Below are positions 8,529-16,194 of a stretch of 64,000 bases of DNA, piece after piece. Both the position numbers and the translations under genes were made by a program. This DNA comes from Acidimicrobiaceae bacterium (GTDB lineage Bacteria > Actinomycetota > Acidimicrobiia > Acidimicrobiales > Aldehydirespiratoraceae): assembly GCA_026708645.1 (NCBI GenBank), contig JAPOUM010000014.1:1-64000 (forward strand), read 5' to 3'. The first letter of the stretch is position 1; each line of letters opens with the position of its first letter. The notes beneath the pieces are model-generated. The model ran no database searches, was not told the DNA's origin, and saw only the letters and a program-made list of their open reading frames with translations.

Positions 8529-9400
8529 GGGCGGTCTCCTCGCTGCGGCTCGGCCGCTCGTTCTGCGGCGGTCGCCACAGCCCTGCGGGCCAGCACCCCG
8601 GCCACCTGACGGCGGTAGGCGACAGTGCCGCGCTTGTCGTCGATCGGGTCTGCTGCGGCCGCGGCCGCGGCCTCGACGGCGGCCAGCGCGTCGCCGGCGG
8701 GTTCGCGGCCGATGAGGGCCGCCTCGGCGTCGGCGACTCGCACCACAGTGGGGGCCACCGCACCCAGGGCGACCGCGGCGTCGGCGACCCTGCCTTGCGC
8801 GTCGAGGGAGATTCGGACGGCTGCGCCCACCACGGCGATGTCCATCTCGGTGCGCGGCGTGAGTCGCAGATAAGCGTCCGCCGTGCGCGCCGGCGGCCGG
8901 TCGAGTTCGAACTCGACGATGAACTCGCCCGGCGTCAACGAAGTCCGGCCCGGCCCGGTGGCGACTTCCGCTGCGAGGACGGTGCGCTCGCCGTCGGGAC
9001 CGGCGATCACCGCCCGGGCACAGTTGGCGACCAGGCTCGGCGGGGTGTCCGCGGCGGGCGAGGCGTTGGCCAGGTTGCCGCCCCAGCTTGAACGGTTCTG
9101 GATCTGATCCGAACCGATCAGGCCGCTGGCCTCGACCAGTCCAGGAAACTCCGCGGCCAGGGCGCCGTCAGCGCAGATGTCCGCCGTGGGAGCGGCGGCG
9201 CCGACAGTGAAGCCGGCGGCGGTGCTAGTGATGGCACACAGTCGGTCGATGTGCTTGAGGTCGACCATCACTGTCGGTTCGGGGCGCCCCGAGCGGATCT
9301 GGGGGATCAGATCGGTGGCGCCCGCGTAGACGCGGGCGTGCGGCTCTGAGCCCAGCAGTTCGACCGCTTCGGCCACCGTGGTCGGAGATTCGTATCTCAT
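8525..9400 (-). CDS. FAD-binding subunit of the molybdenum hydroxylase
   Basis: A 291-residue medium subunit (FAD_binding_5 plus CO_deh_flav_C domains), first gene of the operon. The usual start MRYESPTTVAEAVELL and the FAD contacts (YAGATDLIPQ; GGNLANASPAADTPP) are clear. The start at 9400 rather than the longer frame to 9505 is chosen because TAGGCT lies exactly seven bases before this ATG, as in many other genes here, and because the longer form adds residues not typical of the family. The stop overlaps the next start (ATGA). Confidence 0.9.
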   Translation of the reverse strand: MRYESPTTVAEAVELLGSEPHARVYAGATDLIPQIRSGRPEPTVMVDLKHIDRLCAITSTAAGFTVGAAAPTADICADGALAAEFPGLVEASGLIGSDQIQNRSSWGGNLANASPAADTPPSLVANCARAVIAGPDGERTVLAAEVATGPGRTSLTPGEFIVEFELDRPPARTADAYLRLTPRTEMDIAVVGAAVRISLDAQGRVADAAVALGAVAPTVVRVADAEAALIGREPAGDALAAVEAAAAAAADPIDDKRGTVAYRRQVAGVLARRAVATAAERAAEPQRGDRP

Positions 9401-9407
9401 GGCTGAG

Positions 9408-9436
9408 AGCCTACGCGCCGCGGCAGCCGTTAGCGT
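9408..9436. promoter_or_regulatory. two back-to-back leaderless promoters
   Basis: In the 44-base divergent gap, the minus strand has TAGGCT (9413-9408) seven bases before the FAD-subunit ATG, and the plus strand has TAGCGT (9431-9436) eight bases before the oxygenase ATG. Both predict transcripts starting at or within a base or two of the start codon. No clear -35 boxes are seen. Confidence 0.65.
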
Positions 9437-9444
9437 GCGCTCGC

Positions 9445-10335
9445 ATGGGCATGTTGCAGCGCTTCCGGGTGCGGCTCGGCGACAGGATCTCAGCGCTGTT
9501 CTCACATGGCGAGACGCCTCTGGAGAACACCGCCGACTATCCCGGCGACGCCGGGCTCTGCGGACCGGACTCGATCAGCTGGAGAGTGATCGGCGATGTG
9601 AGCGTGTTCCTGGGAGCGATCCGCGCGCTGCTGATCCAGGCCACTCATCCCGAGACCGTGGCCGGCGTCGACGATCACAGCCGCTACCGAGCCGACCCGA
9701 TGGGACGACTCAACCGCACAGCTTTCTATGTGACTTCCGCGACCTTCGGCGCCATGCCCGAAGTGGAGGAGGCGGTGAAGCGAGTCCGGGCCGCCCACCG
9801 GCCCGTCAAAGGTGTCTCGCATCGCGGCCTGCCGTACAGCGCCTCGGATCCTGCTCTGGCCGCCTGGGTACACAACACGCTGACGGATTCCTTCTTGGTG
9901 GCTTACCAGCAGTTCGGGCTGCCGCTCAGCGAAGCCGAGGCTGACAGGTTCGTCGTGGAGCAGTCCCGGATCGGGGCCATGCTCGGCGCCGATCCCCTGC
10001 CTCAGACTGCGGCAGGGTTGCGTGACTGGGTTCGCTTCCACCCGGATCTGGCGACGAGTCCGGGCCAGGAAGCGGCCGTGCATTTTCTGCGCAGGCCGCC
10101 TTTGCCGTTCAGGCAGCGACTGGGGTATGCGGTGCTGTTCCAGGGGGCGATCGCCACGATGCCGCCGGAGTTGACCCGCCTGCTCGACATGAAGCCCCGG
10201 CACGGAGCGCGCCGAGCCTCCGCCGGGCTGCTGCGGTCGCTGAGATTCGGCCTGCTCGACAGCCCTTCCTGGCAGGCGGCCCTCGAACGCTGCGGCGCGT
10301 CCTACGACAGTTCCAGATTCCGCTTGACGGCCTGA
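9445..10335 (+). CDS. MpaB-family (DUF2236) oxygenase
   Basis: A 296-residue protein of the DUF2236/ER-bound oxygenase MpaB family, which includes fungal MpaB and the rubber-cleaving latex-clearing protein; members bind heme and oxidatively cleave double bonds. The family pattern is visible: LLIQATHPETVAGVDDHSRYRADPMGRL near the N-terminus, VRAAHRPVKGV, and ALAAWVHNTLTDSF. No signal peptide or membrane segment is seen, so it is probably cytoplasmic. The natural substrate is unknown. The TAGCGT box eight bases upstream supports this ATG. Confidence 0.8.
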   Translation: MGMLQRFRVRLGDRISALFSHGETPLENTADYPGDAGLCGPDSISWRVIGDVSVFLGAIRALLIQATHPETVAGVDDHSRYRADPMGRLNRTAFYVTSATFGAMPEVEEAVKRVRAAHRPVKGVSHRGLPYSASDPALAAWVHNTLTDSFLVAYQQFGLPLSEAEADRFVVEQSRIGAMLGADPLPQTAAGLRDWVRFHPDLATSPGQEAAVHFLRRPPLPFRQRLGYAVLFQGAIATMPPELTRLLDMKPRHGARRASAGLLRSLRFGLLDSPSWQAALERCGASYDSSRFRLTA

Positions 10336-10383
10336 GCGACCCTCCACAGAACCGTCTCCGCAGCCGCTCCCGGTGCGGTGCCT

Positions 10384-13300
10384 CTAACGGCGTTTCTTCT
10401 TGCCGCCGTGGACGGAAGGCTCGGCGCACCACTGCGCCCGCAGCACCGCCAGAGCTTCGAGCGCTTCGCCGGGAAGGCCGAGCAGCTGACGCAGCACGGA
10501 CTCGTCGAGACGGTGGCGCACAGGATCGTCGACCGCTTCGTGCGCCGGTCGAAGTTCGCATTCAGCCATCTCGTCGAAGATCATCGACGCCATTTCGATC
10601 TGCTCCGGCGACAATCGACGCGGGTCGGCGACGACCAGATCGCCCACCCTGGTGATGGTCAGCACTGCCCGGCCCTGCTGCTGACGGGTGCCGAGCCACC
10701 AGAAGCCGATCAGGCCGAGCGTGGTGTTCATCCACAGCGCAACCAGCTTCTCGCGCTTGATCGACTCTTCTTCGTCGTCCCCCTCGAGACGATAGTTCGG
10801 CCAGGCCCGTCCGCCGATGGATCTCCCGGGCGTGAGACAGCAGGCCAGAGACTGCGAGTTGAGTCGAAAGTCCAAGTTGACATGCAGCCGGGTGGCTTTG
10901 GCCCACACTTCCAGAGCATGGTCTCGTCGGCCGTGGCGAACCGTCCCCTGGCTGTCGGGCTGCACCGTCAAGCGCCGCTCACGATCGGCGTCGTGGCGCC
11001 ACAGCACCGGGAACGACGGCGGCGCCTCGTTCCACGGCAGCGGATCGATGTCGAAAGGGCCCCGCGGCGCGCCCGTCTTCGACAGCGCCGGTCCGGCGAT
11101 GTCGAGATGGTAGAGGCCGCGCTCGCCCAACTCAGCCAACGGCGCCAGTTGCAGATGCTGATCCGCGCGGCCCGGCAGTCGCAGCACTCCCTGAGCGAGG
11201 CAGGCGGCGGCTTCGATCACGTCGGGGTTGGCCACACCCACGCAACCCCCGTCGCCCCAACCACCGAGCACGTAGCAGCCGATCACTTCGTCGCCGAGTC
11301 GCAACTTGCCAGAGGCGACCTTGGCGGCGCCCGTGACGGCGGCGTCGGGCGACGACCTTCCCTCGGTGGCGGTCGCCGTTGCCGCTTCAACAGCGCTCCC
11401 TGCAGCCTCGGTGATTGCTCTGGCCGTCTCGGCTGCGGCCACTGAGTCGCGCGGCCTCGCTTTGAGGCTCACCCAAACGACGGCGTCATCGCCCGCAACA
11501 AGACCGTTCCCGGTCTTGCGCGTGGCGACGACGAGAGCCTCGGCTATGCCGGTGTCGGCCGAGAAGGCGCGGTCGGTCGATCCGGCCGAGGCGACGGACA
11601 CCACCAGCGCATCTCTGTACCCGCTCCGCAGAACCTCACGCGCGGCCTGCCAGGCGGCGCCTCCCGCCACCGCCGCCGGAAGCACGAAAGCGACCACTCC
11701 TCCAGGCTTGACTTTGGCATGGGCCAAGTCGATGAAGTTCGACGCCAGACCCGCGTTGCCGTGCCCGGCTCGCTCTTTCACGCCTCGGTAGATGTCTTCG
11801 AGACGCGCCGCCATCTGCCTCTGTTCCGCCTCGCTGGTGTCGAACCCGGCGAACGCCGGACGCGGAACCCCGGCGGCGGCCCCCTCGTGATTGGTGGAAC
11901 GTGTGAACGGCGGGTTCATGATCACCACATCGAGGCTGGAGTCGGGCACGTCCGCCTCGCTGCCCGCATCTTCAGAGGATCGCTCGCCGCAGCCGGAAGC
12001 GACCGTGCGGCCAGTGCCGAACAAAGACAGCACCCGGTCGCCGCCCAGCAACTCCAACGAACCGACAGACGCAGGACGATGGGGGCTCTGACGGCCGTAA
12101 GGCATCGTGTAGACCCGCGTGCGCCCGAAAGGAACCGACGGATGCACGCCCGAGAGCAGCGACGCAGTCAGATGAGTGGCAGCGGGCATGATGTCAGCAG
12201 CGATCAGGCACGTCTCCATCATCTCGGTGTGCAGCCCTTCGTCGTCTCCGCCTCTGCGCCTGTAGCGCGCCGCGACGGCGCCGTAGGCGGCCGAGAGCAG
12301 CGCGCCGGTGCCGCAAGCCAGATCAGCCATCCGCAGGCCGACGACTTCCGCCCGCCTGTCGAAACGGCAACCAAGCCTGCTGACCGCCAGTTCCGCCAGC
12401 AAGGCAGCGGAGGCCGGCCGCGTGTAGAAGGTCGCGAGGAACTTGCGATCCGAGATCAGCCTGCCGAACATCTGCCCCGCCAAGTCACCCGTCGTGACGG
12501 CGCCGAGTCCGGTCATGCCCTCGGCGACGTCCACGAGGCGGTCCAGCACTTCAGAAGCCGCACCAGCCGGAAGCGCCGCGACGATGTCGGACGCGACCGC
12601 GAATATGGGCCAGTAGTTGACGCCGAGTATCCGAGACCAAGCCGCCAGAACCTGACGCTTGGAGAGGCTGCCGTTGCGACTGCACAACGACGGGTCCGAA
12701 GGGCCGACTATCTCTGAGTGAGTGCCGGCGACCGCTGTCTGGAAAACCAGTGCGTTGGCGCAGACTGCCATCGCCATGCGCCTGGTCTGCTCGCCGTCTT
12801 CTTGGCGCAGCGACTCAGCCACCCGCGCGAGGACCGAAGGGTGGCGCTCTGCGAGTCTGTCGAGGACGGCGGCCGCGTCGTTGACGCCGCGCTCCAACAG
12901 GACCGCTCCCTCGTTGACGGCCGACTCCGGAATCCGCACCCGCTCGACAAGCGCCGCGATGTCGCCTGCGTCGCCTGTCAGCCAGCCCGCCGCTGGGAAG
13001 CGATCCGGCGGCGGCTGCGCCGACACGCTCGCGTCCGATCCTGCAGGCGCCGTCGTGTAGCAGCAGTAGCGGTAACTGGCGGCGGCGGCCTCAGCGGTCA
13101 GGCGCCCTCCCGGCGCGCCCCGAAGCTCCGGAGGCACACGCACGGCCAGCACGGAGGAGACAGCGGCGCCGGTCGCGTCAATGACCGCGCCGAGGCGTCC
13201 GACGGCGTCTGCTTCCACGCTGCCGGCGGGCTCGTACTCGGTCTCGATCACCACCGGCGCTCGGCCCTCGCCGGTCACCAATATGTCCGGCTGGAGTGCC

Positions 13301-13425
13301 GCCGCGTCCCTGAACACGCCAGTCGCCTCAGCCAGCACAGCGGCACCGCCCCAGCGTGGATGGAGATCGCGCAGCACACCCGCGAACACGGCGTTGAACG
13401 CGCCCTCAGAGATCCGAGAAGCCAT
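10384..13425 (-). CDS. large solitary N6-adenine DNA methylase-like protein
   Basis: A 1013-residue protein with a central N6 DNA methylase: KFLATFYTRP near 328, the AdoMet motif ADLACGTG (367-374), and the catalytic NPPF (504-507). The first 100 residues contain PDILV (46-50) and VVIETEYEP (58-66), laid out like a PD-(D/E)XK nuclease core but with Glu where the catalytic Lys is expected. The C-terminal half could be a target-recognition region. No separate restriction, HsdS or BREX genes lie beside it. It may be a type IIG-like enzyme with a divergent nuclease, or an orphan methylase. TAGGGT six bases before the ATG suggests a leaderless transcript. Confidence 0.8.
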   Translation of the reverse strand: MASRISEGAFNAVFAGVLRDLHPRWGGAAVLAEATGVFRDAAALQPDILVTGEGRAPVVIETEYEPAGSVEADAVGRLGAVIDATGAAVSSVLAVRVPPELRGAPGGRLTAEAAAASYRYCCYTTAPAGSDASVSAQPPPDRFPAAGWLTGDAGDIAALVERVRIPESAVNEGAVLLERGVNDAAAVLDRLAERHPSVLARVAESLRQEDGEQTRRMAMAVCANALVFQTAVAGTHSEIVGPSDPSLCSRNGSLSKRQVLAAWSRILGVNYWPIFAVASDIVAALPAGAASEVLDRLVDVAEGMTGLGAVTTGDLAGQMFGRLISDRKFLATFYTRPASAALLAELAVSRLGCRFDRRAEVVGLRMADLACGTGALLSAAYGAVAARYRRRGGDDEGLHTEMMETCLIAADIMPAATHLTASLLSGVHPSVPFGRTRVYTMPYGRQSPHRPASVGSLELLGGDRVLSLFGTGRTVASGCGERSSEDAGSEADVPDSSLDVVIMNPPFTRSTNHEGAAAGVPRPAFAGFDTSEAEQRQMAARLEDIYRGVKERAGHGNAGLASNFIDLAHAKVKPGGVVAFVLPAAVAGGAAWQAAREVLRSGYRDALVVSVASAGSTDRAFSADTGIAEALVVATRKTGNGLVAGDDAVVWVSLKARPRDSVAAAETARAITEAAGSAVEAATATATEGRSSPDAAVTGAAKVASGKLRLGDEVIGCYVLGGWGDGGCVGVANPDVIEAAACLAQGVLRLPGRADQHLQLAPLAELGERGLYHLDIAGPALSKTGAPRGPFDIDPLPWNEAPPSFPVLWRHDADRERRLTVQPDSQGTVRHGRRDHALEVWAKATRLHVNLDFRLNSQSLACCLTPGRSIGGRAWPNYRLEGDDEEESIKREKLVALWMNTTLGLIGFWWLGTRQQQGRAVLTITRVGDLVVADPRRLSPEQIEMASMIFDEMAECELRPAHEAVDDPVRHRLDESVLRQLLGLPGEALEALAVLRAQWCAEPSVHGGKKKRR

Positions 13426-13431
13426 GAAACA

Positions 13432-13437
13432 ACCCTA
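13432..13437 (-). promoter_or_regulatory. leaderless -10 box of the DNA methylase gene
   Basis: TAGGGT on the minus strand ends six bases before the methylase ATG (13425), predicting a leaderless mRNA. Confidence 0.6.
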
Positions 13438-13654
13438 GCTTCACAATGGAGTGATGTAGGGGCGTGTCCAGCGGCTGCCCAGGCCCTCAGGTTCGGTTTG
13501 ATCGCAGATCGCCGCGGCGGATCGCGTCGCGGCAGCGCATGCGCTGACAGGTGAGAGCTCATCACGTTGCAGCGGTGTCGTTGCCGCTGGAACTCGCTGC
13601 GCTCACGGGCTGCTCGGGCCGCGGCCCCGCTGACGCATGGACGCTGTCGGTGCT

Positions 13655-13678
13655 CCTATTCGCTCGGCCTCTTAGGCT
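13655..13678 (+). promoter_or_regulatory. shared promoter element, globin copy
   Basis: Bases 13655-13675 are identical over 21 bp to 55675-55695 upstream of mrp; the 16-bp core is TTCGCTCGGCCTCTTA. The element runs into a -10 box, TAGGCT (13673-13678), which ends seven bases before an in-frame GTG at 13686. A 16-bp copy lies upstream of the deacylase on the other strand. It may be an operator over the -10 region or part of an unusual promoter class. Confidence 0.65.
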
Positions 13679-13685
13679 TCGCGGC

Positions 13686-14204
13686 GTGGAGGCGCCGGGA
13701 ACAGCTCGTGACTCCGAAGCCGCCGAGGCTGTCGAGCCTGAGGCGAAGCGGGGGTTCTCTGCGGGTTTGAACCTCAAAGGGACACTGCGTCAAGCTATGG
13801 AAGCGCCGCCGACGGTGTACGAGATCGTCGGCGGACGGGAGTTTTTCGATGAGCTGGTGGAACGCTTCTATGACGCCGTCAGCGCTGACGCGCTGCTGCG
13901 TCCCATGTACCCGAGGGATCTGGCGCCGGCGCGTCGGCGGCTGGCCGGCTTCTTGGCGCAGTACTGGGGCGGTCCGCCTCACTACAGCGACGAGAGAGGC
14001 CATCCCAGGCTGCGGATGCGCCATCTTCCCTTCACCATCGGCGAAGCCGAACGCGACGCATGGATGCGGCACATGACCGCTTCGCTGGATGCCGCCACCG
14101 TCGCCGACGGCAGTGGTCGGCCGCTGCCCGCAGAGATCCGTGCGGCCATGTTCGACCACTTCGACAACGCCGCCGCCCACTTGCTCAACACTCCCGAGAA
14201 TTGA
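13686..14204 (+). CDS. glbO: group II truncated hemoglobin
   Basis: A heme globin of the truncated type, which binds oxygen and may detoxify NO or serve redox metabolism. The core begins near MEAPPTVYEIVGGREFF (ATG at 13797) and includes LAQYWGGPPHYS, the proximal-histidine region RMRHLPFTI and the ERDAWMRHM helix that ends group II globins. The GTG at 13686 is placed by the TAGGCT box seven bases upstream and gives 172 residues, with a 37-residue extension; starting at 13797 gives 135 residues, the usual family size. The gene converges with the deacylase gene. Confidence 0.82.
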   Translation: MEAPGTARDSEAAEAVEPEAKRGFSAGLNLKGTLRQAMEAPPTVYEIVGGREFFDELVERFYDAVSADALLRPMYPRDLAPARRRLAGFLAQYWGGPPHYSDERGHPRLRMRHLPFTIGEAERDAWMRHMTASLDAATVADGSGRPLPAEIRAAMFDHFDNAAAHLLNTPEN

Positions 14205-14240
14205 GTGACACTCCCGACACTTGAGCACCCGCACGAGCGA

Positions 14241-14339
14241 ACGCCTCTGAGCGGCGCGTCCTCCTAGGCGCTTCGCCGTCACGGGCGCCGCCTGAAACCC
14301 TGAAACCGGCGCGGCCTGGCGGGCGCGCCGCTCAGGCGT
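14241..14339. terminator. long inverted repeat between convergent genes
   Basis: ACGCCT-CT-GAGCGGCGCG (14241-14258) pairs with CGCGCCGCTCAGGCGT (14324-14339), a 16-bp stem interrupted only by a 2-base bulge, with a 65-base GC-rich loop. It spans the gap between the globin and deacylase stops and reaches the deacylase stop codon. A bidirectional terminator is the likely role. Confidence 0.5.
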
Positions 14340-16035
14340 CTGTTGCGGGGGTCAGCAGATGGCGCCCGCCGAAGACTGCGGGGGGGAGGATCCGGCCCTG
14401 GTGCAGCACCAGCTCGCCATGCACCCAAGTGGCTTCGATCCCTTCGGGCGGCACCAGCGGATCGTCGAAGCTGTTGCGCTCGCTCACCAGATCCCAGTCG
14501 AACAGCACCAGAGAAGCGTCGCCGCCCGGTCGCAGCGCCGGGCTCGGCAGCCCCATGAACTCGCACGGCATCACCGCCAGCCGGTGGACGATCTCTCTCA
14601 AAGGGATCTCCAGCTCGCGTGCCATGCGCAGCGCCTTGGGGAACGACCCCAGCGAACGGGGATGAGGCTTCTGGCCGGGTCCCGGCATCAGCCCGTCGGT
14701 ACACAATGCCATGGTCGGCCGGCGGAAGAAACGCTCGACGGTGGCCTCGTTGCCGTAGTGGCTGATGATCGACACCTCGCCGCGGTTCAGCAGAAAGAAG
14801 TCGCAGACCGCGTCGTGGGCCTCGGGCGAAGACATGTCGGTCACGCCCGCGGCCAGCACCACATCGGAGAAGCGCTTGCCGAGGAACCCGTCGCCGACGC
14901 CTTCGAGTACGCCCGCGATCTGGACGCCTTGCAGTCCCCCGCAGAAAGCCACGAAGTTGTCCCAGCCCGATCCGTCGCCGTGAATCTTCTCGAAAGCGAA
15001 GCGGCGGACCTGCTCGTCGCTCAGCCGGGCCAGGAACTCGGCCCGGCTGCCTGAACGGACCTCGGGCGGGAACAACGCGTCGGCGGTGGTGCTGCCGGCC
15101 GTGTAGGGGTACATGTTGGCGATCGTGGGGATCTCGCCGGCCGCGTCGTCGAGCCTGTCGGCGACGGTCTCGTAACGGTCCCAGTTGCGCCGGCCGGCGA
15201 TCTTGGAGTGCTCGCTGCAATAGCCGCCTCCGCCGTCGACCGCGGCGACGATCACCTCGTCGAGCGCGGCGATGATGTCGTCGCTCTCCGAGCGCAGATG
15301 CGGATACAACGCTGCCGGCTTGACCTCGTTGAAAGCTCTCACCAGCGCTGTGATCTCACGCTGGTCGCTGTAGACGGCGGGGTTGTAGACGAGACCGGTC
15401 GACAGTCCCAGGCACCAAGGCGCCTCCCGGCGCACGACTTCGGCCATGGCCCTGATCTCTTCATCGTCGGCGGTGTGGTCGAGGTTGCCCATCACGGTGC
15501 GGCGCACCGCGCTATGCCCCAGATGCATGCCCAGATCAGTGACGGCGCGCCCGCGGTGCCAGTCCAAGAACTCCTCCATGGTGGACCACGGCCAACTGAA
15601 ACCACCGGCAGGGTCGTCCCGATGGCCGGAGTCGGCGAAAGCGCCGGCGGGGCTCGGGGCCACCACGCCGTCCAAGGGCGCTAGCTGTGCCGCGTATTCG
15701 GCGCGCTGGTCGTCGGTCACCGGCGCCGGCGACAGGCCGTCCACACCGCAGATCCGTTTGGTGACGCCCCCGCGCACCGCCATCTCGCAGCTCACGGGTA
15801 TGCCGTGCTCGCCGATGCGGGTGCCGGCCAAGGCGCCGTGGTTGTGCGTGTCGACGAAACCGGGGGCCAGCACCCGGCCGTCGGCTTCGACGATGCGCTC
15901 CACGCCGGCTGCCGCGCTCGGCGGGACGTCGCCGAGATGCGCGATCCGATCCCCGTCGATCAGAGCGTCGCCTCGGAAGGGCTCGCTCCAGCCGTCGCCG
16001 ACGACGATCAGAGCGTCGGTGATCAACTGGCGCAT
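14332..16035 (-). CDS. N-acyl-D-amino-acid deacylase (amidohydrolase)
   Basis: A 567-residue metal-dependent amidohydrolase of the D-aminoacylase family, which releases D-amino acids from N-acyl forms. The start MRQLITDALIVVGDGW is typical; the metal motif appears as GFVDTHNHG, and GLSTGLVYNPAVYS and a C-terminal HGELVLHQGRILPP segment are also family-like. A GTG 11 codons upstream (16068) is an alternative start. A copy of the shared 16-bp promoter element lies about 90 bases upstream in the right orientation. It is divergent from the phenylacetate cluster. Confidence 0.82.
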   Translation of the reverse strand: MRQLITDALIVVGDGWSEPFRGDALIDGDRIAHLGDVPPSAAAGVERIVEADGRVLAPGFVDTHNHGALAGTRIGEHGIPVSCEMAVRGGVTKRICGVDGLSPAPVTDDQRAEYAAQLAPLDGVVAPSPAGAFADSGHRDDPAGGFSWPWSTMEEFLDWHRGRAVTDLGMHLGHSAVRRTVMGNLDHTADDEEIRAMAEVVRREAPWCLGLSTGLVYNPAVYSDQREITALVRAFNEVKPAALYPHLRSESDDIIAALDEVIVAAVDGGGGYCSEHSKIAGRRNWDRYETVADRLDDAAGEIPTIANMYPYTAGSTTADALFPPEVRSGSRAEFLARLSDEQVRRFAFEKIHGDGSGWDNFVAFCGGLQGVQIAGVLEGVGDGFLGKRFSDVVLAAGVTDMSSPEAHDAVCDFFLLNRGEVSIISHYGNEATVERFFRRPTMALCTDGLMPGPGQKPHPRSLGSFPKALRMARELEIPLREIVHRLAVMPCEFMGLPSPALRPGGDASLVLFDWDLVSERNSFDDPLVPPEGIEATWVHGELVLHQGRILPPAVFGGRHLLTPATDA

Positions 16036-16125
16036 GCTCGCACGGTAGCGGCGACCGGCGACCGGCACAGACTGCGGCTGACTCGGAGACTCGGCCCGGC
16101 CCGGCTTCAGGCATTCTCGACATCA

Positions 16126-16145
16126 GGCATAAGAGGCCGAGCGAA
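16126..16145 (-). promoter_or_regulatory. shared promoter element, deacylase copy
   Basis: Read on the minus strand, TTCGCTCGGCCTCTTA (16145-16130) is identical to the cores upstream of the globin and mrp genes and is followed by TGCC. The last base of a TANNNT box is missing here (TATGCC). It points toward the deacylase start about 90 bases away. Confidence 0.5.
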
Positions 16146-16178
16146 CAATCGACCGGCGAGCCCGTCAGGGCGAGCCGC

Positions 16179-16184
16179 TAGAGT
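16179..16184 (+). promoter_or_regulatory. -10 box of the paa cluster
   Basis: TAGAGT ends ten bases before the paaZ ATG at 16195, which would give a leader of only about three or four bases. Confidence 0.5.
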
Positions 16185-16194
16185 CGAGTCGGGT

